Positions 42,963-51,868 of a DNA stretch of 64,000 nt are shown here, piece by piece. Each line of letters opens with the position of its first letter. Position 1 is the first letter of the stretch. A program made the position numbers and the translations under genes. A model generated the notes under the pieces. The model worked only from the letters and a program-made list of their open reading frames with translations, had not been told where the DNA came from and did not search any database. Source of the stretch: UBA5336 sp964492485 (GTDB taxonomy: Bacteria; Pseudomonadota; Alphaproteobacteria; Caulobacterales; Hyphomonadaceae). Location: NCBI GenBank assembly GCA_964492485.1, contig CAZBKM010000006.1, positions 62,001-126,000 of the forward strand, written 5' to 3'.

Positions 42963-43757
42963 ATGTCGGACCGGCCAGACAGCGTAGGTCAGGAAGTCCT
43001 GTTTGAAGTCGAGAACCATGTCGCGCAGGTGATTCTGAACCGGTCCGACAAGCGCAATGCGGTCAACGGCGCCGTCGCCCAGGCCATGGACTGGATCGTC
43101 AAGGCGATCGACGCCGACACCGACATCCGCGTCGCGGTCCTGTCCTCGAGCACGGAGGGCACGTTTTCCGCCGGCGCCGATCTGGCGGAAATTTCCAGGG
43201 GCAACGGCGCCTCGCTCAGCACGAAGGCAGGCGGGTTTGCAGGCTTCGTCTTTGCCGAACGCGCGACGCCCTGGATCGCGGCGGTGCGCGGGAATGCCCT
43301 GGCCGGCGGCTGCGAGCTGGCGCTGGCCTGCGACATGATCGTGGCGTCGGATACGGCGAAGTTCGGCCTGCCGGAAGTGAAGCGGGGTCTGTTCGCCGGT
43401 GCCGGTGGCGTCTACCGGCTGCCGCGCGCACTGCCGCGTGCCATCGCGCTCGAAATCGTCGCGACGGGCGACCCGCTGGACGCCGAACGGGCCTATGCGC
43501 TGGGCCTGGTCAACCGGCTGGTTCAAGTGGACGAGGTCCTGCCCACCGCCAACGCCCTGGCCCAGGCCATCGCCGTCAATGCGCCCCTGTCGGTGGCCGA
43601 GAGCCTGCGGGTCGCGAAACTCGCCTTCGATCTTCCAGAGGACGAATTGATCAAGGTATCGAACAAGGCGTCCGCGAAAGTCTTCTCCAGCGAAGACGCC
43701 AAGGAAGGCCCCCGCGCCTTCCTGGAGAAGCGCGCCCCGAACTGGACCGGACGCTAG
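42963..43757 (+). CDS. Crotonase-family enoyl-CoA hydratase
   Basis: A 264-residue crotonase-fold protein. It has oxyanion-hole segments FSAGADLAEI and GNALAGGCELALACDMIVAS, and both catalytic glutamates of true hydratases, Glu118 (GGCELAL) and Glu138 (GLPEVKRGLFAGAGG). It likely hydrates trans-2-enoyl-CoA in fatty acid or amino acid catabolism. The ATG 42963 has a strong GGGGAGGA ribosome site, so the longer TTG-initiated frame to 42879 is unlikely. It ends just before a 10-bp tandem repeat and a convergent gene. Confidence 0.9.
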   Translation: MSDRPDSVGQEVLFEVENHVAQVILNRSDKRNAVNGAVAQAMDWIVKAIDADTDIRVAVLSSSTEGTFSAGADLAEISRGNGASLSTKAGGFAGFVFAERATPWIAAVRGNALAGGCELALACDMIVASDTAKFGLPEVKRGLFAGAGGVYRLPRALPRAIALEIVATGDPLDAERAYALGLVNRLVQVDEVLPTANALAQAIAVNAPLSVAESLRVAKLAFDLPEDELIKVSNKASAKVFSSEDAKEGPRAFLEKRAPNWTGR

Positions 43758-43783
43758 CCGACATTGCTGGCCGACGGGTGCGG

Positions 43784-43842
43784 CGGCCAGCACCGGCCAG
43801 CACCGGCCAGCACCGGCCAGCACCGGCCAGCACCGGCCAGCA
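43784..43842. repeat. 10-bp tandem repeat (CACCGGCCAG), five full copies
   Basis: CACCGGCCAG repeats five times without mismatch from 43791 to 43840, preceded by a partial copy (CGGCCAG) and followed by CA. It lies between the convergent crotonase and nitronate monooxygenase genes. This is a minisatellite-type array likely to vary in copy number by slippage. CCGG-containing units can also pair, so a terminator effect is possible. Confidence 0.9.
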
Positions 43843-43845
43843 AAG

Positions 43846-44784
43846 CTAACGGCGCAAGGCGGCCATCCGATCAAGGGTGGCCGCGAACTCCGCCATGGTC
43901 TCGTCGAAGATGTCGGCGACCGATTTCACCTCGTGGATCCGGCCGGCAACCTGACCCGTCAGGGCGATCCCCGCTTCCAGGTCGCCGCCGAAATAGACGT
44001 CCTGGGTGCGCGCGAACTCACCGAAGATGTTGTCGGTGCCCTCTGCCTCGAGCCGTGTCGTGCGCTCGGTTCGCAGCGCCCGCAGGGCCGGCCCCGGACC
44101 GGACCGGTTGAGAAACACAGTGTCCGTCGACCCCGCCTCGACGATGGCACGCTTCCAGTTTTCATGCACCGGGCTCTCGACGCTGGACAGGATCCGCGTG
44201 CCCATCAGCACACCTTCCGCGCCGAGGGCGAAGGCGGCGGCCATGGTGCGCCCGTCGCAGATGCCGCCGGCTGCGACCACGGGCACATCCACGGCCTCGC
44301 AGACCTCCGGGATCAGCACCATAGAGGCGACATCCTTCGGGTTCTTGAAGCCGCCGCCCTCGCCCCCTTCCACGATCAGGCCATCGACGCCGGCGTCTAC
44401 AGCGCGCAGCGCACCCGCCAGGTTGGGGACCACGTGGAAGACGGTGAGCCCGGCCGACTTCAGCATCTGCGTGTACTTCATGGGGTCGCCTGCAGACGTG
44501 GTGACGAACCGCACCCCCTGATCGATCACGAAGCGCACAATGTCCGGATCGCGGACGAAGGCCTGCGCGACGTTCACCCCGAACGGGCGATCGGTGAGCG
44601 TCCGCATGCGCAGGATTTCCTCGCGGATCACGTCGAGCTCGCCCGAAGAGGTCTCGATGATGCCCATGCCGCCCGCATTGGACACTGCCGCCGACAGGGG
44701 CGCGCGGGCGATCCAGCCCATGGCCGCCTGGATGATCGGTTTCTCGATGCCCAGCATCTCGGTCACGCGTGTGGTTGGGGTCAT
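43846..44784 (-). CDS. Nitronate monooxygenase family protein
   Basis: A 312-residue FMN TIM-barrel protein. IEKPIIQAAMGWIARAPLSAAVSNAGGMGII is the classic opening of the bacterial nitronate monooxygenase/FabK-like group, with FGVNVAQAFVRDPD, GVDGLIVEGGEGGGF (flavin loop), VPVVAAGGICDGRTMAAAFALGAEGVLMGTRIL (phosphate-binding end). Start ATG 44784 has a GGGAGG ribosome site. Less than half the length pattern is shared with the protein at 575-1567, so they are paralogues from different subgroups. The neighbouring crotonase hints at a CoA-linked catabolic context, unproven. Confidence 0.88.
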   Translation of the reverse strand: MTPTTRVTEMLGIEKPIIQAAMGWIARAPLSAAVSNAGGMGIIETSSGELDVIREEILRMRTLTDRPFGVNVAQAFVRDPDIVRFVIDQGVRFVTTSAGDPMKYTQMLKSAGLTVFHVVPNLAGALRAVDAGVDGLIVEGGEGGGFKNPKDVASMVLIPEVCEAVDVPVVAAGGICDGRTMAAAFALGAEGVLMGTRILSSVESPVHENWKRAIVEAGSTDTVFLNRSGPGPALRALRTERTTRLEAEGTDNIFGEFARTQDVYFGGDLEAGIALTGQVAGRIHEVKSVADIFDETMAEFAATLDRMAALRR

Positions 44785-44940
44785 GTGTCCTCCCGGGGTT
44801 CTCTGACGCTCTGAAGGCGCTGCGACTGGCCATCGGCGGAACCGACTGCGGCTCGCAATAAAGGCCCGCCATGGACGACCGCGCAAGTCCGCGCGAACCC
44901 GCGCCCGGCGGCGACGAGACGATCCCAAGCCGGCGCATGC

Positions 44941-45010
44941 GTAACAAATACGATTAGTTGTATTTTTTATTAACTAACCTTTCGGGTTGCATTTTCTAGC
45001 CCTTTGGCTA
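44941..45010 (+). promoter_or_regulatory. AT-rich regulatory region upstream of the adhesin operon
   Basis: In otherwise GC-rich DNA, 44941-45000 is strikingly AT-rich. It contains an inverted repeat AAATAC (44946-44951)/GTATTT (44960-44965), a TTTTTTATTAACTAACC tract and a small hairpin TAGCC/GGCTA (44997-45010). It lies 40-110 nt before the adhesin ATG and is the obvious place for its promoter and operator. No specific regulator can be named. The remainder of 44785-45049 is unremarkable. Confidence 0.5.
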
Positions 45011-45049
45011 GCACTCGCAAGGGAGCGCAGACACGGAGCGGAGGGCGTC

Positions 45050-48000
45050 ATGGCGGACGGACATCAACCCGGGAAACGGCAGCGGACCGAAGGCTTCCTG
45101 CCCATGGCCCTCGCAAGTGCGGTGGGTTTTGGCCTCAGTTCCCGTGCGGACGCCCAGGTCGAAGGCGGTCTCATCCTTGTGGAAAGCCTGGAGGGGGTGG
45201 CCAGTGTCAGCCGGCTCGCCGACGGCGCGCTCTCGATCGTGATGGCGACCGGGGAGACGATCGTCGTTCCTGCAACGGCGGTGGCCGAAGTCGGCGGCGC
45301 GCTGGCGATCGCCGAGGCGACGGCCGCCTCGCTCGGACTTCAGGCCGCGGCGGGTGCCGCGGTGGCGACGGGCGGCCTCACCGCCGGGACCGTCGCACTC
45401 GGCGCCGGCGGTGCCATTGCCGGTGCGGCCGTGGTCGAGGAGGTCGCCGATGATGGCGACGACACCCCGCCCGCCGAAACGCCGGATGCCGAGGCCCCCT
45501 CGAACGCCGTTCCGCAGATCACCTCGCCCGCCGATGTCAGCGTTGCGGAAGGCATCGAGGCGGGAGATCCCGTCCACACCCTCACCGCCACCGATGCCGA
45601 TGGCGACACATTATCCTACGCGCTCACGGGCGAGGATGCAGACGCCTTCACCCTCGATCCGGACACAGGCGTGCTGACCTTTGTCGAGACACCCGACCAT
45701 GAGGATCCCGCCGACGCTGACGGTGACAATGTCTACAACATCACCGTCACGGTCGACGACGGCCAGGGGACGACGGAGGGGACGACGGAGGGGACGCCCG
45801 CCAGCCAGGACCTGACCGTCACCGTCACCGACGTGGACGAGGCGCCCGAGCTGACGGTAACCCAGATCGTCACGTCGGTCGCGGAGAATACCCCCAGTGC
45901 CGTGATCGCCAGGGTCGAGGCATCGGATCCGGAGGGTGCGGACCTTGAGGTCACCCTCTCCGACACGGACAATTTCGCCTATGATGCCCAGACCGGTGTC
46001 ATCACGCTTGTCACGGCACAGGATCACGAGACCACAGCGAGCCTGCCCCTCACCGTCACCGTCTCCGATGGCGTCAACCCGGACGTGACCCGCTCCCTGA
46101 TCGTAACCGTTACCAACGTGGACGAGGCGCCGGCGCTGACGGTGACGCAGACGGAGACCGTCACGTCGGTCGCGGAGAACAGCGCCGCCACGGTGATCGC
46201 CACGGTCAGCGTGTCGGACCCGGAGGGCGACTCGCTCACCGTCACCCTCTCCGACACGGACAATTTCGCCTATGATGCCGACACCGGTGTCATCACGCTG
46301 CGTGCGGATCGCAATTACGAGGCGCTCACCGCCAATGGCGGAAGCAATGCTCTAGCCCTCACCGTCAGCGTCTCCGACGGCACCAACACCGCCAGCCAGA
46401 ACCTGACCGTCACCGTTACCGACGTGGACGAGGCGCCGGCGTTTACGGGGACTGAGGTGTCCGTGGACGTCGCCGAAGGCACGACCACGGTCGGCTATAC
46501 GCCGTCCGTGACCGACCCAGAGGGCGCGGACCTGACCTACAGCCTCACAGGGGACGATGCCGGCCTGTTCAGCGTCGACACCTCAACCGGCGCGATCACG
46601 TTCAACACCGCGCCCGACTTCGAGGTCCCGGGCAACAGCAACAGCAACAGCAACAACGCGTATCTTCTTACCGTCACCGTCTCCGATGGCACCAACACCG
46701 CCAGCCAGAACCTGACCGTCAACGTTACCAACGTGGACGAGGCGCCGGCGTTTACGGGGACTGAGGTCACCGCCGTGGTGGGCGATGGTCCGCTCTATAC
46801 CGCTGTCGCAACGGATCCGGAGGGCGGAACGGTCACCTACAGCCTCGATACCGCGGCGGTGGATGAGGATCACGCCCTGTTGGCCATCGACGCCAGTACC
46901 GGCGCTGTAACCCTCCAGCCGGGAGCGGACCTCACCGGAAAGACGCAGCTCGACTTCACCGTTATCGCCACGGATGGGGCGAATTTATCTGCCACCCAGA
47001 CCGTCACGCTCAAGGGCGCAAATCTAACCGTCGGCTCGGGCGGGACCGCCAACGGCACGATCCTGGGCGACACCTTCACCGTCTCCGACGCCGGCTTCAC
47101 CTCCATCGACGGCGGCGACGGCACGGATACGGTGATCTTAGAGGTCCAAGGCGCCATCTCCGTTGCCCAACTGTCCGGCATCGAGACGGTGGACCTCTCG
47201 GATGAAGGCCAGCAGACTCTTGTGGTTGAAAGCCTGGAAGACCTCGTCGCCAGTGTTGGTAACGACGGAACGTTGAACGTGGTCGCATCGGAGTCTGGCG
47301 ATCTGCTTCAACTCGGAATCGGGTTCGATTTCACAACCGACAGCGGTACCCGGACGGTGACATACTCCGCCGACACGGATCTTGACGGGACTGACGAGAC
47401 GGCCTCTATCAACCTCGACGCGAATATCGGGATTTTCCTTGGCGGCACGTCCGATCCTGACTACTTCGCACTGGATGCAGAGCTGCTGGCCTTCATTGAC
47501 GGTATCCACGGGTTCGATGGCCTCGACACGGTGCAGCTCGCCGGCGACCTGACCACGCTCGACCTCACCGCTACCGGCGCCCCGACGCTCATCAGCATCG
47601 AGGCCTTCGACCTCGCCACCGACACCGGCGCCCAGACGTTGAAGATCATGGTCAGCGACGTGACGCACCTCGTGGGGGCTAACGGCACGCTGACCATTGA
47701 CGGATCCGCAGGCGATACACTGGTCCTGACCGGCCTCGCGGTGGGGGCGGGCAGCGTGCCTATGGGACCAGATGATGGCTATCTCCTCTACAATCTGGGC
47801 CAGAACCAGGGAACCTTGCGGGTTAAGCAGGACGTCACCGTACAGGCCGAAGGGCTCACCTATACCGTCGACACTGCGACAGAATACACCGGCACCTTCG
47901 GTAACGACACCTTCAACGTTTCCGTCACGGACTTCACCTCCATCGACGGCGGCGACGGCACGGACACGGTGGTGCTGACGGGAATGGAGTTCGAGCTGGA

Positions 48001-51000
48001 CCTTCGCACGAGCGTGACGCTCACCAGCATCGAGGTCTTCGACCTCTCCGAATTTGAAGAGCAGACGCTGACGCTCTCGGTCGCGGATGTGACCGGCCTC
48101 GTAGGGGCTGGCGGCACGCTGACCGTCACGGGCACGGTGGATGACGGCGTCACGGTCATCATCGACTCCACGGTCACAGGTACGAGTGGCACGGCAGGCG
48201 CGGTCGGCACGGCGGACGAGGGCTTCACACTCTACGACCTCGGCGGCGGTCCGACGCTGCGGGTCTCCGGCTTCGACGCGGACGATGTGACCTTCGTGGG
48301 CGCGAGCTTCACGGTCGGCTCGGGCGGGACCGCCAACGGCACGATCCTGGGCGACACCTTCAACGTCTCCGACGCCGGCTTCACCTCCATCACCGGCGGC
48401 GCCGGCACGGACACGGTGGTGCTCGAAGTCGACCTCGACCTCACCGCCGAGGGTGCCCCGACGGTCACCAGCATCGAGGCGTTCGACCTCTCCGCCGCCG
48501 GCGCGCAGACGCTGACGCTCGACGCAACGGCCCTGAGCGCGCTCGTAGGGGCTGGCGGCACGCTGTACGTGACGCCCGGCAGCCTCAATGGCAGCAGCGG
48601 GGACACCCTCGCCGGGCTGGCGGACATCCTGACCATTGCGAACACCCCCTCTTCCGAGGAGGATCTGGACGGCGACGGCACCAACGAGCTCTACCTTGTC
48701 TTTGACGCGGATCTCGGAGCCGACGCCCTCGGCAACCGCACCACTGCGACCGTCAAGGTGCGCCAGGGCACGATCGTGGAGGGGTTCGGCATCGCGCGGT
48801 TCGGCACGAACAACGGCGAACAGGTCAATGGCAGCGGATCACTCCAGGACGTCATTCTCGGTCTCGGCGGAAACGACGACCTCCGCGACACTGGCGGCGG
48901 CGACAGTATCTTCTTCGGCGGTGACGGAGATGATTTCATCGCCGCGGAGAACGTCGGCGGGCAGGCTTATGGCGGTGCAGGCAACGACAGTATCCGGATC
49001 GGCTTCGTGGATACAAACTCCGACCAGGTGAACGATCTCGTCTACACCAAGCTCGATGGCGGAGCGGGAGACGACTTCCTCATCCTGAACAACGCCTCGA
49101 TCGACCTGGACAGCCTCGTCGACGCAGGTGTCGTGAGTAATTTCGAAGTGCTGAGCCTCACCCGTATCGATGCCACGCTGGCCATCGACACAGACTTCGT
49201 CGCGGACATGACGGATAGTGGCAACACCCTGACCGTCATCGGCGAGGCAGCAGATACGGTCACGCTGTCCTCTGCCTTCAGTTCCACGGAGACGAGGGTA
49301 GATGAAACCTTCGAATGGCAAGGCAGCACATGGTCCGGTGACGTCACCGACTACACCGCGACCGTCGGCGAGGTGACCTATACGGTCAGGATCGCCGAAG
49401 TCATTTACACGACAATCGAGAACTTGGCGCCGGAACTGACGGTGACGCAGACCGCCACGTCGGTCGCGGAGAACAGCGCCGACACGGAGATCGCCACGGT
49501 CAGCGTGTCGGACCCGGAGGGCGACCCGCTCACCGTCACCCTCTCCGACACGGACAATTTCGCCTATGATGCCCAGACCGGTGTCATCACGCTTGTCACG
49601 GCACAGGATCACGAGACCACAGCGAGCCTGCCCCTCACCGTCACCGTCTCCGATGGCACCAACACCGCCAGCCAGAACCTCACCGTCACCGTCACGGACG
49701 TGAACGAGGCGCCGGCGTTTGAAGACCCCAACGTGTTCGCAGTTGCGGGCAGTAGCATGTTATTCTCCTCTCAAGCAGAGGATCCGGAGGGCGGAACGGT
49801 CACCTACAGCCTCGCTACCGGGCAGGATAACGACCTGTTGGTCATCGACGCCAGTACCGGTGCTGTAACCCTCGCGGGCGGCGCGGACCTCACCGGAAAG
49901 ACGCAGCTCGTCTTCACTATTATCGCCACGGATGCAGGCGAGCTCTCCGGCGCTCAGACCGTCACGCTCACGGGCGAAAATCTAACCGTCGGCTCGGGCG
50001 GGACCGTCACCGGCACGTTCCTGGGCGACACCTTCAACGTTTCCGTCACGGACTTCACCTCCATCACCGGCGGCACCGGCACGGACACGGTGGTGCTCGA
50101 AGTCGACCTCGACCTCACCGCCGAGGGTGCCCCGACGCTCACCAGCATCGAGGCGTTCGACCTCGCCACCGACACCGGCGCGCAGACGCTGACGCTCTCG
50201 GTCGCGGATGTGACCGACCTCGTGGGGGCTGGCGGCACGCTGACCATTGACGGGACAGTGGATGATCGGTTGGTGGTCGTTGGTGACGCCGTCCAAGGCA
50301 CAGATGGAACCGGCGATGATGCGGGCTTCACACTCTACGAGCTAGGCGGCGGTCCGACGCTGCGGGTCTCTGAAGCGCTGGTACCTTTCTTCTCCGATGT
50401 GGCGACGGGTGGTTCGCTGACTGGCGGCGCGGAAGATGACACCTTCACGGTCGGGGTCGCGGACTTCACCTCCATCACCGGCAGCGACGGCACGGATACG
50501 GTGGTGCTGGCAGTCGACCTCGACCTCACCGCCGAAGGTGCCCCGACGGTCACCAGCATCGAGGCGTTCGACCTCGCCACCGACACCGGCGCGCAGACGC
50601 TGACGCTGACGTCCGATCAGGCGCTTGACCTGGCCTGGGACCATGACAGTGACGACAGCACGCCGCCCCGGTTCACCCTCAACGCCAATGCCGGCGACGC
50701 GCTGGACCTCCTGTCGAGTGGAACGGGTGACGAAGTCTGGATCATAGATCGCACGGCTGTTGACTCTGACGAGCTCGTCGCATTTACGAACTTTAATGAT
50801 TCAGCCAAGTCCTTTTCGGTTCTCGTCACAGGCGGCATGGCAAATACCGTCGCCTCTCAATTGACATGGCGATCGGGGGCGGCAGCGACCTCATCTGGCG
50901 TGTTGTTCCAGGACGGGCCGGACATCGTCTCTGTTGACTTTGGGGCGACAGACGGCACCCGGATATTATTTCTCCAAAAGTTTACCAACCCAAACCCAGG

Positions 51001-51865
51001 CACGTTCGACCTCGCCGATGCGTTCGCCAATGGTGAGGTCAGCTGGGCGAATTTCAGCGAGATACGAACTTTATCTATCTCATCTCTGATCCTGTCGGTC
51101 GAAGACTTACGCACGCTCTCGCCAGATAACGGTGTTGAATTTGGTATTAACGCAGGCAATCGTCTGACTGTGATCATTGACGAAAGCGTGACGACGCTAG
51201 ACGGCACCCAAACCGCTGGGAGAACCGTGTTTGACCTCGGCACGGGACAGACATTATTCAGCGTGCAGACAGCACGCGTCGAAGCGGGCGACGTAACCTT
51301 CCTGGGCGCAAGCGTCACGGTCGGCTCGAGCGACACCGCCAACGGCACGATTCTGGACGACACCTTCACGGTCGGGGTGTCGGACTTCGACACAATCAAC
51401 GGCGGTAACGGCACGGACACGGTGGTGCTGACGGGAGCGGACTTCGTGCTCGACCTTAGCTCGAGCGGGACGCTCTCCAACATCGAAGCGTTCGACCTCG
51501 CCACCGACACCGGTGCGCAGACGCTGAACACAACCTACGCCCTTCTAACGGATGACACAGACCTTGAAGCTCAAACGATTAATCCCATCAGTAATGAATT
51601 GGACATCACAAATATCGCCGTTAACTCGGCCCGTGATTATCGCCTTATCACAATCGATGGAGGCGCGAACGACACTTTTAATATTGACGAGATCACAGAC
51701 TCATACGTTGATGCCGATGGAAAATTATACATATATGAAGACGCAGATGGAGATTCTTATTACTATATTTCTGGTAATATATCTCTGGAAGACGGTCTTC
51801 CAAATGTAGAAATACTTGTCTCGACGGATATCATTTCGGATTTGGGGGACTTTCAAAGTCTCTAA
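45050..51865 (+). CDS. Giant cadherin-repeat/RTX-like type I secreted surface protein
   Basis: 2271 residues. The N-terminus (1-135) has a hydrophobic LPMALASAVGFGLSS stretch, a beta-rich segment (LILVESLEGVASVSRLADGALSIVMATGETIVVP) and an AAAG site at 99-102. Five cadherin-like domains follow (about 154-656), each closing with TVTDVDEAP-type linkers and containing DPEG/TDADGD calcium loops. Next come repeated beta-roll units with DTF-V---FTSI-GG-GTDTVVL (six copies, at about 47098, 47931, 48382, 50056, 50464 and 51384). An RTX-like stretch lies at about 1271-1315 (GNDDLRD, GGDGDDFIA, GGAGNDSI), and two more cadherin-like domains at about 1458-1642. The AT-rich C-terminus (last about 100 residues, ending GDFQSL) should carry the type I secretion signal. 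The ATG at 45050 has a GGAGGG ribosome site. Probable biofilm or surface adhesin, exported by the three genes downstream. Confidence 0.88.
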   Translation: MADGHQPGKRQRTEGFLPMALASAVGFGLSSRADAQVEGGLILVESLEGVASVSRLADGALSIVMATGETIVVPATAVAEVGGALAIAEATAASLGLQAAAGAAVATGGLTAGTVALGAGGAIAGAAVVEEVADDGDDTPPAETPDAEAPSNAVPQITSPADVSVAEGIEAGDPVHTLTATDADGDTLSYALTGEDADAFTLDPDTGVLTFVETPDHEDPADADGDNVYNITVTVDDGQGTTEGTTEGTPASQDLTVTVTDVDEAPELTVTQIVTSVAENTPSAVIARVEASDPEGADLEVTLSDTDNFAYDAQTGVITLVTAQDHETTASLPLTVTVSDGVNPDVTRSLIVTVTNVDEAPALTVTQTETVTSVAENSAATVIATVSVSDPEGDSLTVTLSDTDNFAYDADTGVITLRADRNYEALTANGGSNALALTVSVSDGTNTASQNLTVTVTDVDEAPAFTGTEVSVDVAEGTTTVGYTPSVTDPEGADLTYSLTGDDAGLFSVDTSTGAITFNTAPDFEVPGNSNSNSNNAYLLTVTVSDGTNTASQNLTVNVTNVDEAPAFTGTEVTAVVGDGPLYTAVATDPEGGTVTYSLDTAAVDEDHALLAIDASTGAVTLQPGADLTGKTQLDFTVIATDGANLSATQTVTLKGANLTVGSGGTANGTILGDTFTVSDAGFTSIDGGDGTDTVILEVQGAISVAQLSGIETVDLSDEGQQTLVVESLEDLVASVGNDGTLNVVASESGDLLQLGIGFDFTTDSGTRTVTYSADTDLDGTDETASINLDANIGIFLGGTSDPDYFALDAELLAFIDGIHGFDGLDTVQLAGDLTTLDLTATGAPTLISIEAFDLATDTGAQTLKIMVSDVTHLVGANGTLTIDGSAGDTLVLTGLAVGAGSVPMGPDDGYLLYNLGQNQGTLRVKQDVTVQAEGLTYTVDTATEYTGTFGNDTFNVSVTDFTSIDGGDGTDTVVLTGMEFELDLRTSVTLTSIEVFDLSEFEEQTLTLSVADVTGLVGAGGTLTVTGTVDDGVTVIIDSTVTGTSGTAGAVGTADEGFTLYDLGGGPTLRVSGFDADDVTFVGASFTVGSGGTANGTILGDTFNVSDAGFTSITGGAGTDTVVLEVDLDLTAEGAPTVTSIEAFDLSAAGAQTLTLDATALSALVGAGGTLYVTPGSLNGSSGDTLAGLADILTIANTPSSEEDLDGDGTNELYLVFDADLGADALGNRTTATVKVRQGTIVEGFGIARFGTNNGEQVNGSGSLQDVILGLGGNDDLRDTGGGDSIFFGGDGDDFIAAENVGGQAYGGAGNDSIRIGFVDTNSDQVNDLVYTKLDGGAGDDFLILNNASIDLDSLVDAGVVSNFEVLSLTRIDATLAIDTDFVADMTDSGNTLTVIGEAADTVTLSSAFSSTETRVDETFEWQGSTWSGDVTDYTATVGEVTYTVRIAEVIYTTIENLAPELTVTQTATSVAENSADTEIATVSVSDPEGDPLTVTLSDTDNFAYDAQTGVITLVTAQDHETTASLPLTVTVSDGTNTASQNLTVTVTDVNEAPAFEDPNVFAVAGSSMLFSSQAEDPEGGTVTYSLATGQDNDLLVIDASTGAVTLAGGADLTGKTQLVFTIIATDAGELSGAQTVTLTGENLTVGSGGTVTGTFLGDTFNVSVTDFTSITGGTGTDTVVLEVDLDLTAEGAPTLTSIEAFDLATDTGAQTLTLSVADVTDLVGAGGTLTIDGTVDDRLVVVGDAVQGTDGTGDDAGFTLYELGGGPTLRVSEALVPFFSDVATGGSLTGGAEDDTFTVGVADFTSITGSDGTDTVVLAVDLDLTAEGAPTVTSIEAFDLATDTGAQTLTLTSDQALDLAWDHDSDDSTPPRFTLNANAGDALDLLSSGTGDEVWIIDRTAVDSDELVAFTNFNDSAKSFSVLVTGGMANTVASQLTWRSGAAATSSGVLFQDGPDIVSVDFGATDGTRILFLQKFTNPNPGTFDLADAFANGEVSWANFSEIRTLSISSLILSVEDLRTLSPDNGVEFGINAGNRLTVIIDESVTTLDGTQTAGRTVFDLGTGQTLFSVQTARVEAGDVTFLGASVTVGSSDTANGTILDDTFTVGVSDFDTINGGNGTDTVVLTGADFVLDLSSSGTLSNIEAFDLATDTGAQTLNTTYALLTDDTDLEAQTINPISNELDITNIAVNSARDYRLITIDGGANDTFNIDEITDSYVDADGKLYIYEDADGDSYYYISGNISLEDGLPNVEILVSTDIISDLGDFQSL
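45950..46072 (+). repeat. Intragenic 123-bp repeat, copy 1
   Basis: Within cadherin-like domain 2 of the adhesin, 123 nt (starting GTCACCCTCTCCGACACGG and ending GTCTCCGATGGC) match 49535-49657 without a difference that I can see, although the copies are about 3.6 kb apart. Synonymous positions are also identical, indicating recent duplication or gene conversion. Confidence 0.85.
49535..49657 (+). repeat. Intragenic 123-bp repeat, copy 2
   Basis: Partner of 45950-46072, in cadherin-like domain 6. Sequences outside the 123 nt diverge (VNPDVTRS versus TNTASQN follows), giving sharp conversion boundaries. Confidence 0.85.
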
Positions 51866-51868
51866 CCT

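Noticed and set aside
43784..43842. Possible CRISPR array
   Set aside because: Repeat unit is 10 bp with no spacers and no cas genes; it is a simple tandem repeat.
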